Positions 1 to 12,769 of a stretch of DNA of 64,000 nucleotides are shown here, piece after piece. Source of the DNA: Ilex aquifolium (taxonomy: Eukaryota > Streptophyta > Magnoliopsida > Aquifoliales > Aquifoliaceae). The translations under genes and the position numbers were made by a program. The DNA is taken from NCBI GenBank assembly GCA_951799425.1, contig OX637391.1, positions 11,294,551 through 11,358,550 on the forward strand. Direction: 5' to 3'. The notes under the pieces were generated by a model that was not told the origin of the DNA, did no database searches, and saw only the letters and a list, made by a program, of their open reading frames with translations. Each line of letters starts with the position of its first letter. Position 1 is the first letter of the stretch.

Positions 1-3000
1 GAGTTTTAAATTGGTTCGTATCAAAAAATAATCTATTTATATCTTGTTCGTTTATTAACTTGTGTCCAAAGAATCGTTTCACATTGGATTCGTATCGTGT
101 ATTAAACAAGTCATGTCGTGTATTTATTTGATTGACTTCACATATACTTGATTCATTTATTAATCATGTTTTGTCTGATTCACTCGTTTACGATACAAGT
201 AACTTAAAAAAAACCAAAACTCTCTTACGTCGTATCATGGTAATGAATGTGTCATATTTTGACACTCCTACACAAAATAGATGAAAAATCTTGAATTTGT
301 AATAAGAGGAGTTTGAGCCCAACTAATAAAGAAAATTTTTTGATTTTTTTTTTGTATTTTTTATATTTATGTCATGTAATTGTTTGAATGCTTGTTAAAT
401 TTGAGGAGTTTTTACTTGATTTTGCATGTATATGTATCATATATATTTCTTGTCATGGAGGGCCTAAGGATTTTGTTTAGTTGAGAAGAGGTCCCAGTTC
501 TGAATTTCTGGTTTATAAGTTTCGGGATGGAGCTTCAATTTGACGCAATAATTAAATGAGTCGAACAAGAGTGACTAGTACTCGATATCAATGGGCGGGT
601 ACAAGGTGGGGCAATGGGGGTAGTTGTCCCATTGTAATTTTTAAATTTTTTTATATTTATTTGAAATTTTAAGCAATCTAAAGTTTTTCAAATTTAGATT
701 TTGATTCGATTTAAAATTTGATTAGTGAGATATGGATTGATAACTTTGACCGATTATTCAAATTTAAATTAATTATGATGAAATTGAGTTTTACTTGATA
801 AACTTGAATTGAAATTAAAATGTAATTTTATAAAAATTTAACTCTAAATAATTCACGAATTTGCTCGAATATTTAATGTTAGTCATTGCCCGTGTCTGAA
901 TACCCTATACAACAAACAAAAAAATCTTAAATAATTATTCAAATTCAAAATAAATGACCTAAAAATATTCATATCAATTTTTTTTTTAAAATAACTCGAA
1001 ATATATTGTCGACCATATTCTCCATATTAATGGAATTGTCATAAAAATATATAAAAACTCCCAAAAACAATATCATATATACAAATGCCTCTGAAAAAAA
1101 AATTAAATACTAACATAACCTATTCAAATTTACAATGTTTAAGTAATAAATAAAATCTTGCTCATTTATAAAACTCTCGAATTTATCACCTCTACTACCA
1201 CTCGATTCAAAAACACAATATATAATTATAAACTCACCCACTATATTTTCAATCCACCATATTCCCATGTAATAAATACCTCAATCAAAAAAAAAAAAAA
1301 TACTAACAGAACACAATTAAATTTACAATATTTAAGTGATAAATAAAATCAATCAAATTTTACTCATTTATAAAACTCATAAATTTATCACCACTATTAC
1401 CATTTAACCTCAAATGACACAATATAATCATAAATTTAATCATTAAATGTCGAATCATCCACATATAAATATACACAGAAACACACCCCTACACATTTTT
1501 TTTGGTTACCAACAAATCCTCTTAACCAATAACGATTTTTATTAGAAATACGATAATTTAAGTTTTTAAGATAAAATAATAATAAATTAATGTTTAATTA
1601 AAAAACATAGTAAAAATCATGGACATCCCCTGAGTTTTTTCAATATTACATGGATACCTCCGGACATTTTATAAATAACACGAAGGCCCCCTAAGATTTG
1701 AAGTTCATGGCACAGAGACCCCTTCTGTCTCCCTTCTGTCAGTCTTATTGAAGGAAATTAATAATTTCATCCCAAAAAAATTTATTATTTTTACAATTGT
1801 CTTTTTCCAAATTTAGTACTAAAAAAATAAATAATTTAATAAAATCAAATAAATTTTGATTTAGTACTAAAAAATTTGATATAATTTAGTATTCCAAAAA
1901 AATGATTAAATAAATTTCAATATTACTATTCAAAATTTGATATAATTTAGTACTCTAAAAAAAACTAATTAAATAAATTTCAAAATTAATTTGAAATAAA
2001 TTCGACAAAGTTGAATATAAATTGGACAAAATTAAATGTCAATTTTTGATAAAATTATATATTAATTTACAATCTAAGGTTCATTTCGAATTTAATATTA
2101 TTTGGTGTTTATAGTCAATGTACTATTTTTTATTTACATTAAGTGTTATTTACAAATTAATAAGCAGATGGCAAAATACATGCCGTCAAATATATAAAAA
2201 TTTTGAATTGGTTTCATGAAATAAATAATTACATAACATGTAGAGATAGAGAGAGTAAGATAGATAGATAAAGAGAGTTATATAAGAGATGAAAGTCTTA
2301 GAGTTTGTAAAAAGAGTGAAAAATTAATTAGAACTATCAGATCAAAATGATCTGAGCCGCGAAAAACTCAAGACAAACAATTTTAACTATTTTATTATAT
2401 AGATATAAATTACCTTATTCAGATATAGCTAGACTGTCAAAATGGAATTCATTGAATAATCGGATTAAATTTAGTTGGATTTGCATTTTACCAAAATCGA
2501 TCTGCATTTTACTGTTGAAAAGCCCACTCACTATTTATTCAAAAAACACAATAACTTTTAATTATTGTTATGTGAACGTTCTCTTCAAACTAATAATAAC
2601 CCCAACCGCAAAGAAACCTGGCTTCACCCCTGCTCGATATATATATATTCGAAAGTAATTAGAGGAAGAAAAGGCTGATCCTTCTTTATAATCTGGGCCA
2701 GGGAAGCACATGGCCACTGATTCTGATGTCTGTCTACTTAATTGCAGTGGGTACTAATGCCTTCTCAAATATAAATCAAACTACCATTAGCTCGTGATCA
2801 TGAAAGTCAGTGTATTAAAGTGCAAGCTTTAATTGAACAACATCTTCTTCACATGAGGCATCACAAAATGCTCATGATGCTCTGTTCTAAAGTTTTTTTT
2901 ATTTAAACACATAGAGATGATAATAAAGACGAGCGGTAAATTCAGATGTACTAAATTCAAATCCTGATAATTTTTTGGAGCTAAACTAAAAAAGATTTAT

Positions 3001-4402
3001 TCATCATGAATACCTTAGTTCAGACTTTGATGATATATTTTTGACCGAATTGAGAAAGAAATTAATCAAAATATGTGTAAGTTAGACTAAATATCTCTGA
3101 CCGTTAAACAAAAAAAAAATATTGTGGTTCAATGAATATATGCAAGCTTTTGGTTACCTTGTCAACCTTAATGATTCGTGTTGGTTAATCATCTCTACTA
3201 AAAAGATTGCCAAGAGAAATGCTAAAGTGAGTTAGTTCTACTAAAATAATCTGATGATTATGGTGGCAAAAGAAATCAGCTTTGTGTCATTCGACATTTC
3301 GTTCCATGGGCCGGGTTGGGTTGATAAAGACGGACTACACATCCGGCCCATGTACTAGATTCTCTGGTCGAGGGCTAACCCTTGACCCGTTCTTTTTAAG
3401 TTTTTTATTTTTTTTCGAAATATTGGTAGCTACTGATTCTAGTTGGACAAGGCCAGGCCATGGACCAAGATACCGAGGCAAGCCCCTGATTTTGTCATGC
3501 CGCCCGGGCCATGGTTGCCATGTCAGTCCTTCTCATGTATTCCAGGTCTGAAACCCTTTATTTTTATTTAGTTCAACGAGGACCATTGCTTATAGACATG
3601 ACAATTTCAGGTATGGTATGTGAACTCAACATGAAATCAATATCAAAATTACCGAGTTTAAGTTGAGTCTTAGCGAATTGGGTTGATAGACAGTTGGGCT
3701 CATTAAACCCGTCAAATAAATGGGTTAACAAGAACTCAACTAAACACGACACGAATCAATTAAATACGACTTAAACACGATACGAAGCTGAGATGACATG
3801 ACCCATTGAGAGCACTAATATGGTCTACTAAATACATTTATCTTATCTTTTGAGTGCTATGTAAACTTTTGCTAGAGGTTCTAACCATTGAAGTAACTTT
3901 TTTTTTTAATTTTTAGTATGCTATGATAGATGATTACTGGAAATACTAATATTGCTATGAAGTCTAAACGAATCACAAGTCTGAAAGAAGAACAAAATAC
4001 AATCCAAAAAATAAGGACGAAGAAGTGTAAAATACAACCACCAAAATAAAGGGACACAAAATTGTGGTTCTTTTTGGGCAGAATTTCTTTTGTAGTTCTT
4101 GAAGGCTTAGGTCATTCAACTTGTGGTTCATATGGGCAGAATTAGATTAGCCATCGTAGGTTCTCTCTCAAGTGCTGAACTATAATCCCAGTGCACATGC
4201 ACTTTTTTTTTGAGTTCAGTAATTAACTACCGTGACTTAAATTGATAACACATGCAGTTGTTATCAATGAATTGAACTATATGTAACACTGACTTGTACA
4301 CTACAATATTATCTGTTTTTTTTTTTTTTTGCTATTATAATATTGTGCCGCTAAGAATCATGCAGGCGAAAATGAACTCATTGTATCATGCATGCTCCCT
4401 TA
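1..4402. other. AT-rich spacer with degenerate repeats, no gene
   Basis: No reading frame here looks like a protein. The first 240 bases and about 3590-3830 share words such as CGTATCGTGT and ACACGACACG with the element at 4479-4667, so they are probably decayed copies of one hAT-like repeat family. About 1610-1770 reads like half of a MITE (phrases on the model of CATGGACATCCCCTGAG and CGAAGGCCCCCTAAG). About 1980-2080 carries the same short AT-rich repeat phrase seen at 27340-27790. A GC-richer island at 3280-3550 (many GGCC and GGGCC words) has no recognisable product. Confidence 0.6.
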
Positions 4403-5018
4403 TGCTCCGTTTGGTATGAATGATGAAAAGTAAAAATAATTAATTTTTTTAAAATTTTTTTTTTGTGTTGGCTAATATTAGGGATGACAATCGAGTCGTG
4501 TCGTGTCAGATTTGTGTTGAGTCATAAAATTATGAACCTTTTATATTTTTTGTTTGCGTGTCAGGTCATTTTCAAGTTCGTGTCGAGTTATAATCAAGTT
4601 CGTGTCATAAAATTCGTGTGGAGTTCAAGTCGTATCATCGTGTTGAGTCGAAAATTTTCACCCCTAGTTAAGATGAAAAAAATATTTTTTTTTAATTTTA
4701 AAATTTTTTATTTATTTTTAATTTTTTTTAAAAAAAATATATATAAATACATATTTTATCATTGTATTTTTATATGAAATTAATGTATACATAATATATA
4801 AATATATAGATAAATAAAATACATCTCAACACAAATAATTGACTTTCTATTCACTTTCCTTCCGATTTTAGAAGGATTGATTTTGGTGAGTTGAAAGGAG
4901 GAAAGTTAATTCATCCACTTTTCTATCCTTCCTATTTTTCTTCCTTATCAAAACATGATGTTTTATTTATCCTTCAAATTTTTTATCCTTCTATTTTTCT
5001 ATCATACCAAACAGAGCA
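4403..5018. mobile_element. PIF/Harbinger-like MITE with TTA target duplication
   Basis: The left end reads TGCTCCGTTTGGTATGA and the reverse complement of the right end reads TGCTCTGTTTGGTATGA, so 16 of 17 terminal bases match. The element is flanked by TTA on both sides (4400-4402 and 5019-5021). A 3-bp TTA duplication is the hallmark of PIF/Harbinger elements, and inverted ends containing CCGTTTGGTA are common among plant MITEs. There is no transposase frame, so it is non-autonomous. It carries a second, smaller element at 4479-4667. Confidence 0.65.
4479..4667. mobile_element. hAT-like small element nested in the MITE
   Basis: The ends are TAGGGATGACAAT on the left and, reverse-complemented, CTAGGGGTGAAAATT on the right, resembling the TAGGGGTG ends of plant hAT elements. 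The interior is rich in CGTGTCG and GAGTCGTG words. I could not settle an 8-bp target duplication, so the exact ends are uncertain. Confidence 0.4.
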
Positions 5019-5021
5019 TTA

Positions 5022-6685
5022 CAGTAGCAGAGAATAGGAGATGAGTAAAGAAATGGTAGAATCTACTCATTAACCATGACTGCTGTGAAGAATATGGGAG
5101 CCACTTGTTGCATGAAAATGATGTGGTGTCCATGATAACCATGCAGAAACATCATGATGGCCATATTGAACTCAATCTTAAAGCTCAGGCTTTGCTCCAG
5201 GAAGATTTTGTTATCGTATGTAACCCAGATCTCTCACGATCCGAGCTAGTCATATCAACTCGAAAGGGATAGATTGGCAACCTATATGGTCCAAATTTTA
5301 GGAGTAAATATTAGACATACAAGTGATATTACATCATCGTTGATATGTAGTTATTAAATAAGATGATTATTGGAGAGTAAATAGAATTAATAAATTTCAA
5401 TATTTTAACATGACAGTTATTAGATAAGATGATTATTGGTAATTATTAAAATAATAAAACTCATTAAGTCCGCATAATATTCTACAATTGGTTGGTAACA
5501 CCATGTGGTGTTACAGTTACATTGAATATTTTCTCAAATTTTACATGTGGAATTGTAACAATTGACTTACCATCTAGGTAATATCATATTGAAACACTAA
5601 TCAATGGGTGGAGTTAGAAAATGATGCATGGATGGACACTTTAACAATTTAATTTTCTCCAAATCGATAAAAGAAAAATGATATATTTATGCTTATTTAT
5701 ATGATATTTCATAATTAAAATTCATTATAAATATAAAAGGGTTAAAACTTAGTATACGTGGTGTATCTATGTAAACAACAAAAAATTAATTATAATCATT
5801 TATGACATAAAACTGACCCCTGAAATCGGTTGCATGATACTTCATTATTTAATCATAAAAAATGTTTATATCTTTGTACAAAATATCATATACTAACCTT
5901 AATATTTGTACAATCTTTTCTTGAAAATTATTGTTACAACTTTAGAATTGATCACCTAAGTGCAGGTTATGCGAAGAAATAAATACTTGGGAGTCTGTGG
6001 TCGAATCACAGGAAATGAGTAAAAATATGGAACACAAGAAAAATAAAAGAAAATTTTCTTTTAGTCGACGATGAATCAAGATCTCCAACAAAAAAAAGCC
6101 TTTTTTTTATCACAAACAAAAAATCATTTATTTTTCATAAAAATCCTAATTAATTGGTCAAACGGACATCAAGAAAAAAAGTTATGATCAAAATATTTAA
6201 AACATGTCCAAACATTATCTTCTAGAATACTTTCATAATCTAACTCTAAATGAGCTTCCTACTAATTTGGACTCTCACAATGATTAAATTGTTACCATAT
6301 CTTCAAATCTTATGTTGCGTTTGGTAATAGGGAGTTTTTGTTTTTGTTTTTTTTTCACTTTTTGGAAAAAAATAAAAATAAAAATGCATTTGGTGAATGT
6401 TTTTATTTTTATTTTTTTTGCTACTACATTTTGAAAATAAGGACAAAATATAAAAACATCCAAAATGATGTTCTTCAAGGGGATTTAATGAGATCCTAAC
6501 TTCGATCCTCCTTAGCAATAAAAAAATAATTTTTTTTACTTAAGTATAAAAACCCCCTTCCCTCTTTAAATTTCTTTTTTTCCAGCTCCCTCTTTGCGCC
6601 TCTCAATTAATAGGGATAGAGTTTCACCTAGGTTGCTAGACTTCCCACGTCTCTTCATTGTGCCTGCTCTTTCTCTCTCCACATA
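5022..6685. other. AT-rich spacer, no gene
   Basis: No credible coding region. About 5352-5376 and 5415-5439 carry a near-identical 25-bp phrase 63 bp apart, and 5495-5514 is a short inverted repeat (arms GTAACACCA and TGGTGTTAC, 2-bp spacer), so a worn MITE is likely here. About 6313-6400 has two GTTTGGT words like the ends of the element at 4403. The short minus-strand frames near 6284-6518 are low-complexity lysine and phenylalanine runs and are not genes. Confidence 0.5.
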
Positions 6686-9236
6686 TCTATACCTATACTA
6701 TTTCTAAAAGTGACTTAAGGTGAAAAACTTTTGATTTCCTTAGTTGCCCTTTAATAATTCTGTAATGCCTACTTTATCCTTATTTCAAGAATTCTTATAA
6801 ATTTATTGGTTGCATTAATTTAATTAATAAATTCATTATTTGGCTTGATCCAAACTTTTGATTTACCACAATAGCCTTAATAAAAAAATTAATTCCTTAA
6901 ACAATCTTTCTTTCGTCTTCTTCAAATTATTACATAATTTTATCATATCCTTTCATCTTTTTATATTAATCATGTACATAAACTTGACATTTTATTATAT
7001 TCATTTGAGCTATAATAATTAATTTTAATTTTGAATTTTCTATTTTTTTTTCTTTGCTTAATCTTATCTATATCTATTTATGACCAAAAATAAAATAAAA
7101 TCTATATCTATCTATGCTATCTATAAAAGTACACTAATTGGAAACTATACAAATCCTTGACAATAAATATTTCAATTACTATTATAATATCCATTTAATC
7201 ATTTGTCAAATATCCTCAACATATATAACTTGTAAAACTATACAAATTCTTGACAATAAATATTTCAATTGACCATGAGAATTTAAATCATTTCATCTTC
7301 CACTATCTGACTTCCAAGATAACTAATTAATGATTAAACATTCAATGTCATGATTATCAATTGTATATTAGAAGTTAACAACTTCATGCCTCTTAGTTTC
7401 TCCATACTCACGTTTTTTTTTCATCTGGTTGCATGTTGATGCTCTCTTCATGTCGTCTAAGATTTACTTGGAGGCTAGCATTGGCATTTGGAAAATTTCA
7501 TCTTTGTATGCCAAATGCGCTTAAGGTCCATTAAGGAGGTAAATGAGTATTTTCTAACTTTGTGAACCTATATGTTCAGTTGTTGAAGAAGAGTGTGAAG
7601 ATTGTGTCTTTAGATTTATTTTCTAGAATTGATGTCCACCCAACATTGTGCATTATATCCCCTGCGGATAAATTTGTGTGGTTCCTTTGATGACAGTGAA
7701 TGGTTGTAAAGAGATCCTCGAATGACCCCTATGGAGGATGGTTCAGCTATATTTCTAGAAGTGCTCCAAGCCATAAGGTACCGACTATTATTTTTGGTAA
7801 TTTACATTTTATCATTTGAATACGGTTACATAATCTCAGGTTTTTTTTTTATGTTATGGACGTTTATGTGCAACTCTTTTTGGGATATTCATGAAGTATC
7901 TATGAGGCTTCTTTTAAAGAGCAATATAATATTTGCCTTCATCTAATAAATAAGAAAACTACAAAAATGAACCACTTAGTGTTGGTCATTTCTATTTTTT
8001 TTGTTATGGTAAATAATACTTAAATCAATTGGGAGTTGATTCTCCCCAACTTATCATAAGCTATACATTCACTTATTTGTTATATTCGTAGAGATGACAA
8101 ACAATAGCTTGGGACTCAATCTGGTTAATGTTTGGCCAAATTTTAATGATGTTGGGATAGTTGTTACTTAGGATACTAGAAAATGCAACATACTACAAAA
8201 ATTGTCATGCAAAATTACTCTTTATCGCTAACCTAATATAAACAATAAATTTTTTTTTTCTCGTTCTGCACTTCAAACTCTTTTTCTGCTTGTGGTTAAT
8301 TCTGAGCGAGTCTGTCTGTATTCTTTATATTTCTTGGTCTTTGTACACTTCAATTCCATGTTTTTTCTTGACTGTACTTGGGGACTAGACAATCTTTAGT
8401 GTTTCTTTTCTTTATATATATGAACTCTCTAAATGCTGGCTAGCATCGCTGGCTGATAACATCCATGATGACGTTTACACCATTTTTGTTTTGGAGCCAT
8501 ATGAGAGTTAATTTAGTTGATGAATTTTTATTATTTTTCCAATCTTCAGTTCAATTTACCTTGGAGTTTGTCGAGTTTGTACAAATATTCTCTCTGCCAA
8601 AATACAACATACAAAAAGACTTTTTCATAAATTACAAAGCTGAGAAACATACTGATACAGGGCAACAAGAAGAATAGTAGGCAAGGGGCATGTAAACTTA
8701 TTCCTGATGTACTTGATATACTTTTTATTAAGGCCCAGTAAATTCATTAGTAGTGTAAAGAAAAATGGTTTCTTTCAATGGTGGAATGCAGTTCCAAAAA
8801 AAAATTCAATGATGGAATGCAAAATTGTCTTCAAACCTCATCATATGCATTATTTGAAATCTTAAGGACAATAGTTTAATACTTCTCATTGGCTATCAAA
8901 TTCTCTAGGACAAGAATGATTTCGATATTTTGCTTGATGTATTATTATAATTACTTGGTTTGCAATATAATCCCAATAAAAAGGCACCAAACTTGTCTTT
9001 GGATATCCCTCTTGAGTAATCACCATTGCTAATATGTTTTCGCTAATGTACAAGTCCTGTCGTTGGTGTCGTGTTGCTAACAACTCAAGTCGTCTAAAGG
9101 GCAGCAAAATTAACATTTTAGACAAATGCCAACAAAATTTGTCACAAATACATATTTAGTTTTTCTTATAACAATAATACATATCATATTTACTTTTGAA
9201 AATGGCTCACGTGCAAAGCACGTGTGCACTAACTAG
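6686..9236 (+). mobile_element. Non-autonomous Helitron
   Basis: The 5' end starts with TC after an A (TCTATACCTATACTATTTC at 6686) and continues AAAAGTGACTTAAGG. The 3' end has a 7-bp hairpin CACGTGC-AAA-GCACGTG (9208-9224) followed by TGCACTAACTAG and a host T at 9237. Hairpin plus CTAG-T is the defining Helitron 3' end. A second 5'-like end (CTATGCTATCTATAAAAGT) lies at about 7113, so the true start could be either, or one Helitron may sit inside another. There are no Rep or helicase motifs. The short frames at 7722 and 8886 (minus) are not recognised; captured host sequence is possible. The same family recurs in opposite orientation at 15469-22524. Confidence 0.7.
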
Positions 9237-9478
9237 TATATTTATGTGTATATATATCCCTAGATAGGCTTTATTTCTCTATTTCTTAGATGCCCACAGT
9301 CCATTGAACCAAAGAAGATCATACGATTGATTCTTAATTTTTACCCTAGGTATGTTGACGGTTGTTGGTTTATATTATTTATATTATTGTGCTTTGTTTT
9401 TTTCCTATTGCGTGTTTTTTTCCCTCAAAAAATTGCTTGTTTTGACATATCATGTAATGCATCATATATTGTTGTTTG

Positions 9479-10048
9479 TGATGATGCACAAAACTGTCTC
9501 GTGCAAGATCAACAATCGAGTATATGAAGAGATGCAATTAATGAATAATAAATAAAGAAATCAATGGCAAAACAGTAAATAATGAGTCAACACAAAAATA
9601 TATAGTGGTTCAGTCCGGGTGACCTACTCCACTCTCGAGAAACAGCAGCGATGGTCGGAGATCTTTATTGATGAATAAAATAACCAGGAGAGTATACTCC
9701 GAGAGAATTACAATGATTAGGGGAAAGAGACTTGGTGTGTAGGGAGGTGTAGAGATGTTGTGAGATCTCAAGATGTGTCTCTCCATGTGGAGAGAGCTTA
9801 CAATAAATAGGTTTGGTGAGGCGGTGACGTGAGGGAGATGACACTACTTCTTTGGTAAGTACAATTAAGGTAGGATTTGGTTTTCATGAGTGCGTATCCC
9901 GATAGTCTCTCCGCCACGTGCTTTTATCTTCCCAGGCTCCCTGGATCCTAGACTAGGTCTGATTGATAAAATGGGTCTAGGCCGCCTTTTAGCTGACTTG
10001 GGCTGAATTGATTTATTGGGTCTGTCCCAGTTGGTTTTGGGCTCGTCA
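9479..10048 (-). repeat. 3' LTR of the gag-only element
   Basis: It starts TGATGATGCACAAAACTG and ends GGGCTCGTCA on the plus strand. It aligns along its whole length with 14400-14952 and is preceded by GTTTG. The neighbouring tract TTGCCCCCATGCCCCAAG is the complement of the polypurine tract. Confidence 0.85.
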
Positions 10049-10599
10049 TTTGCCCCCATGCCCCAAGCCTTGATGGTGGTGAAAGTGTTGAGGGCATGAG
10101 TGAGTCTTCTATTCTGAATGGCTTGCTTCCCATGGTTGCTTCTTCGTCTTTCCATTTCTGCATACCTCCGGAGTTCATCTTCTTCACTTCGTTATTGTCC
10201 TTGCTTTGCTGCTAAATATTTACCTAGCACTCAAAGGAGATCTCAAACTCCCGTATTTAAAGCCAACTTTCCTTCTAGAGCCTTGAGAGGGGCGATATCG
10301 GTGCAGGAGATGGCAACGCCCATTGGCAGTGGTCAACTGAAGATGCCTTGGGCTTGAGGATCAAAGCCAATGTGAGAGAAATAGGAGGCGATGCCCATGT
10401 GGGAGGCAGCGCCAAAGTGGAAAGAAAGAGGGGGCGACGCCCATGTGGGAGAGAGAGAGAGGACGACACTATGGGCGGCGCCCATTTCGTTCAAGACCAT
10501 GATCAAGGTGGAGGAGGCGGCACCCGTGCCTCAGTTGGAGCCATGGGAGGTGCCCAAGGTGGAGAGGTCGGCGCCCAAATCTCAAGCGGCACCAAGGGA

Positions 10600-11120
10600 G
10601 GCGCTCAGTAGGGAGGCGCCAGGTAGTGAGATGCCCAATAGGGAGACGCCCGGTAGGACGACGCTCAGGTAAGGAGGCGCCAAGCAGGGAGGCACCAAGT
10701 AGGGAGGTACCCGGTAGGCCGGCGCCCAGGTAGGGAGGCACCAAGTAGGGAGGGGAACGGTAGGCCGGCGCCCAGGTAGGGAGGCGTCAAGTAGGCCCGG
10801 TAGAGAGGCGTCCGGTAAGGAGGCGCCCAGTAGGGAGGCGCCAAGTAGGGGAGGCGCCCGGTAGGGAGACGCCAAGTAGAGAGGCGCCGAGTAAGGAGGC
10901 GCCTAGTAGGCCAGCGCCGCGTAGGGAGGCGCCCGGTAGGGAGGCGCCAAGTAGGCCAGCACCAAGTAGGGAGGCACCCCGTAGGCCAGCGCCCAGTAGG
11001 GAGGCGCCTAGTTGGGATACGGCCAGTAGGCCGACGTCAAGTAGGGAGACGCCCAGTAGGGAGGAGCCCAGTAGGCTAGTAGCAACCAGTAGGCCAATAG
11101 GGAGGCGTCAAGGAGGGAGG
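10600..11120. repeat. GGCGCC-rich short tandem repeat inside the gag-only element
   Basis: About 500 bases of degenerate units of roughly 15-17 bp built on AGTAGGGAGGCGCC and GGTAGGCCGGCGCC. It lies between gag and the 3' LTR in element orientation. On the minus strand the units read as Leu-Pro-Gly-Ala-Ser-Leu-like peptides, which explains two frames near 10469-10875; I read these as a by-product of the repeat and not as a protein. The GC content is far above the surroundings. Confidence 0.8.
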
Positions 11121-11584
11121 CATTGGCTTCGTTGGAGGCGGCGCCCTAGGCACAGACATCGATGCAGATAGTGCCGTTTCGGGTTGCGAGCAAGGGGTCG
11201 GCGCCCACAGTGTGTCTGGTTACAGACGCCCTGTTGATAGGGCGATGGTGGAAACTCTCTGTGTTTTTAAAATGGTGTCTTTCCTTCCTCCCAAGAGGGC
11301 GAGGTTTGATGCCCTCAGTGTTTCTCGGTCAAGGTCCGATAGCTAGGTTATTTCCCGAGAGATAGGGCCCGGTGGTGCCTCCACTCCTTTCTAGACTGTG
11401 ACTCCCTTGTAGTGGCTCGGTGTCAATGCTTTTGACTTGCCTTTGGTCTTTGGAGGTCTTTGACTCCCGGGGATAGAGGAGTCTTCGATGGTATGCCTTT
11501 CTTCTCAACTTTGATTTTGTGCTCATCTGATAACAGAGAGGCAGACATGGGGGCTACTGAGAGTAGCTGAGGTTGGCTCATGAG

Positions 11585-12200
11585 AGAGTAACACCTCTTA
11601 AGGCTGAGCTACATATAGTTTCGGGAGATGATTGTCGTGACATAGCCTTGTAAGGAGACTACCTGCATGAGAGCAGAGTCATTGCTACAAACATCCCGTG
11701 AGAGGGTCGCAAGAGCTGAGGCCGAGTTACGTATAGTCTCGGGAGATGGTTGTCATGACAAAGGCTTGTAAGGAGACTACCTGCACGAGAGCAGAGTCAT
11801 AGCTGCAAACGTCCCGTGAGAAGGCCGCAGAAGCTGAGGCTGAGCTACGTATAGTCTCGGGAGATGGCTGTCGTGGAAGAGGCTTGTAAGGAAACTACAT
11901 GCGCGAGAGTAGAGTCATAGTTGCAAGCGTCCCGTGAGAGGGCCGCAAGAGCTGAGGCCGAGCTACATATAGTCTCGGGAGATGGCTACCTTGACAGATG
12001 CTTGTAAGGAGACTACTTGCGCGAAAGCAGAGTCATAGCAGCAAGCGCCCTGTGAGAGGGCCGCAGGAGCTGAGACCGAGCTACGTATAATCTCGGGAGA
12101 TGGTTGCCGTGACAGAGGCTCATTTCATTGAGATGGAGATGAGGAGAGAGGACAAGCTACATATAACTTGGGAGATGGCTGTCGTGGCAGAGGCTTATTC
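11585..12200. repeat. 118-bp tandem repeat, about five copies
   Basis: The word CTACGTATAGTCTCGGGAG and its variants recur with the first C at 11609, 11727, 11845, 11963 and 12081, a spacing of exactly 118 bp each time. A shorter sixth copy follows 76 bp later (12157) and alternates with a CATTGAGATGGAGATGAGGAG-like phrase. Tandem repeats between coding region and 3' LTR are known in several plant gypsy lineages. The exact period shows that the copies have not suffered indels since amplification. Confidence 0.9.
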
Positions 12201-12769
12201 CATTGAGATGAAGATGAGGAGTGAGGCTGGGCGACGCCCTGGGCTTGGATGGCGACGCCAGAAGAGATGAGAGCGAAGCCTAGACTGGGCGACACCCGGG
12301 GCGCTAGGCGCCTGAGGTTGGGCGTCTACTGCTGGGTGCCTGCTGAGAGGGCCACTGCAAACGCCTTTACTGATGGTTACGAAGGGCTTGGTAGCTTTTC
12401 CCACTATTGATTTTTCTGGCTTCGTCCCATATAAGGCACCAGGGGTAGACGATGACGGAGAGAACCTTGATGGTAGTGGCTCGGGGAGCAGTAACTGATC
12501 GTCAGGAATATGACGACTTTCGTCTTTTTGCCTACCTTGTTGTTAGGTCATATTCTGACTTTTGTAAGCTGTCTGTAAACTTCATGAAATGAAAGCAAGA
12601 CAGTTATTGGCATAATAATCCTCGCAGAAATTTTATTTTATAAAATAATAAAGAACAAAATAAATCAACTGAAACAATAAAAGATAGATAAAATCTTCAG
12701 GTGCTCGGTGTTCCATAGGTGGGCCAAGACTTTCTTGGTGGAGTTGGAGTCACCTCCACCTCCTAGCCC

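Noticed and set aside
4463-4777. 104-codon plus-strand frame
   Set aside because: It spans the nested hAT-like element and a poly-T/A region and has no coding character.
10348-10875. Frames on both strands across the GGCGCC repeat
   Set aside because: Their periodic peptides follow directly from the DNA repeat. Both strands are open because the unit lacks stops.
10600-12200. Regularly spaced repeats that superficially recall a CRISPR array
   Set aside because: The units are degenerate and contiguous with no unique spacers, and the host is a plant.
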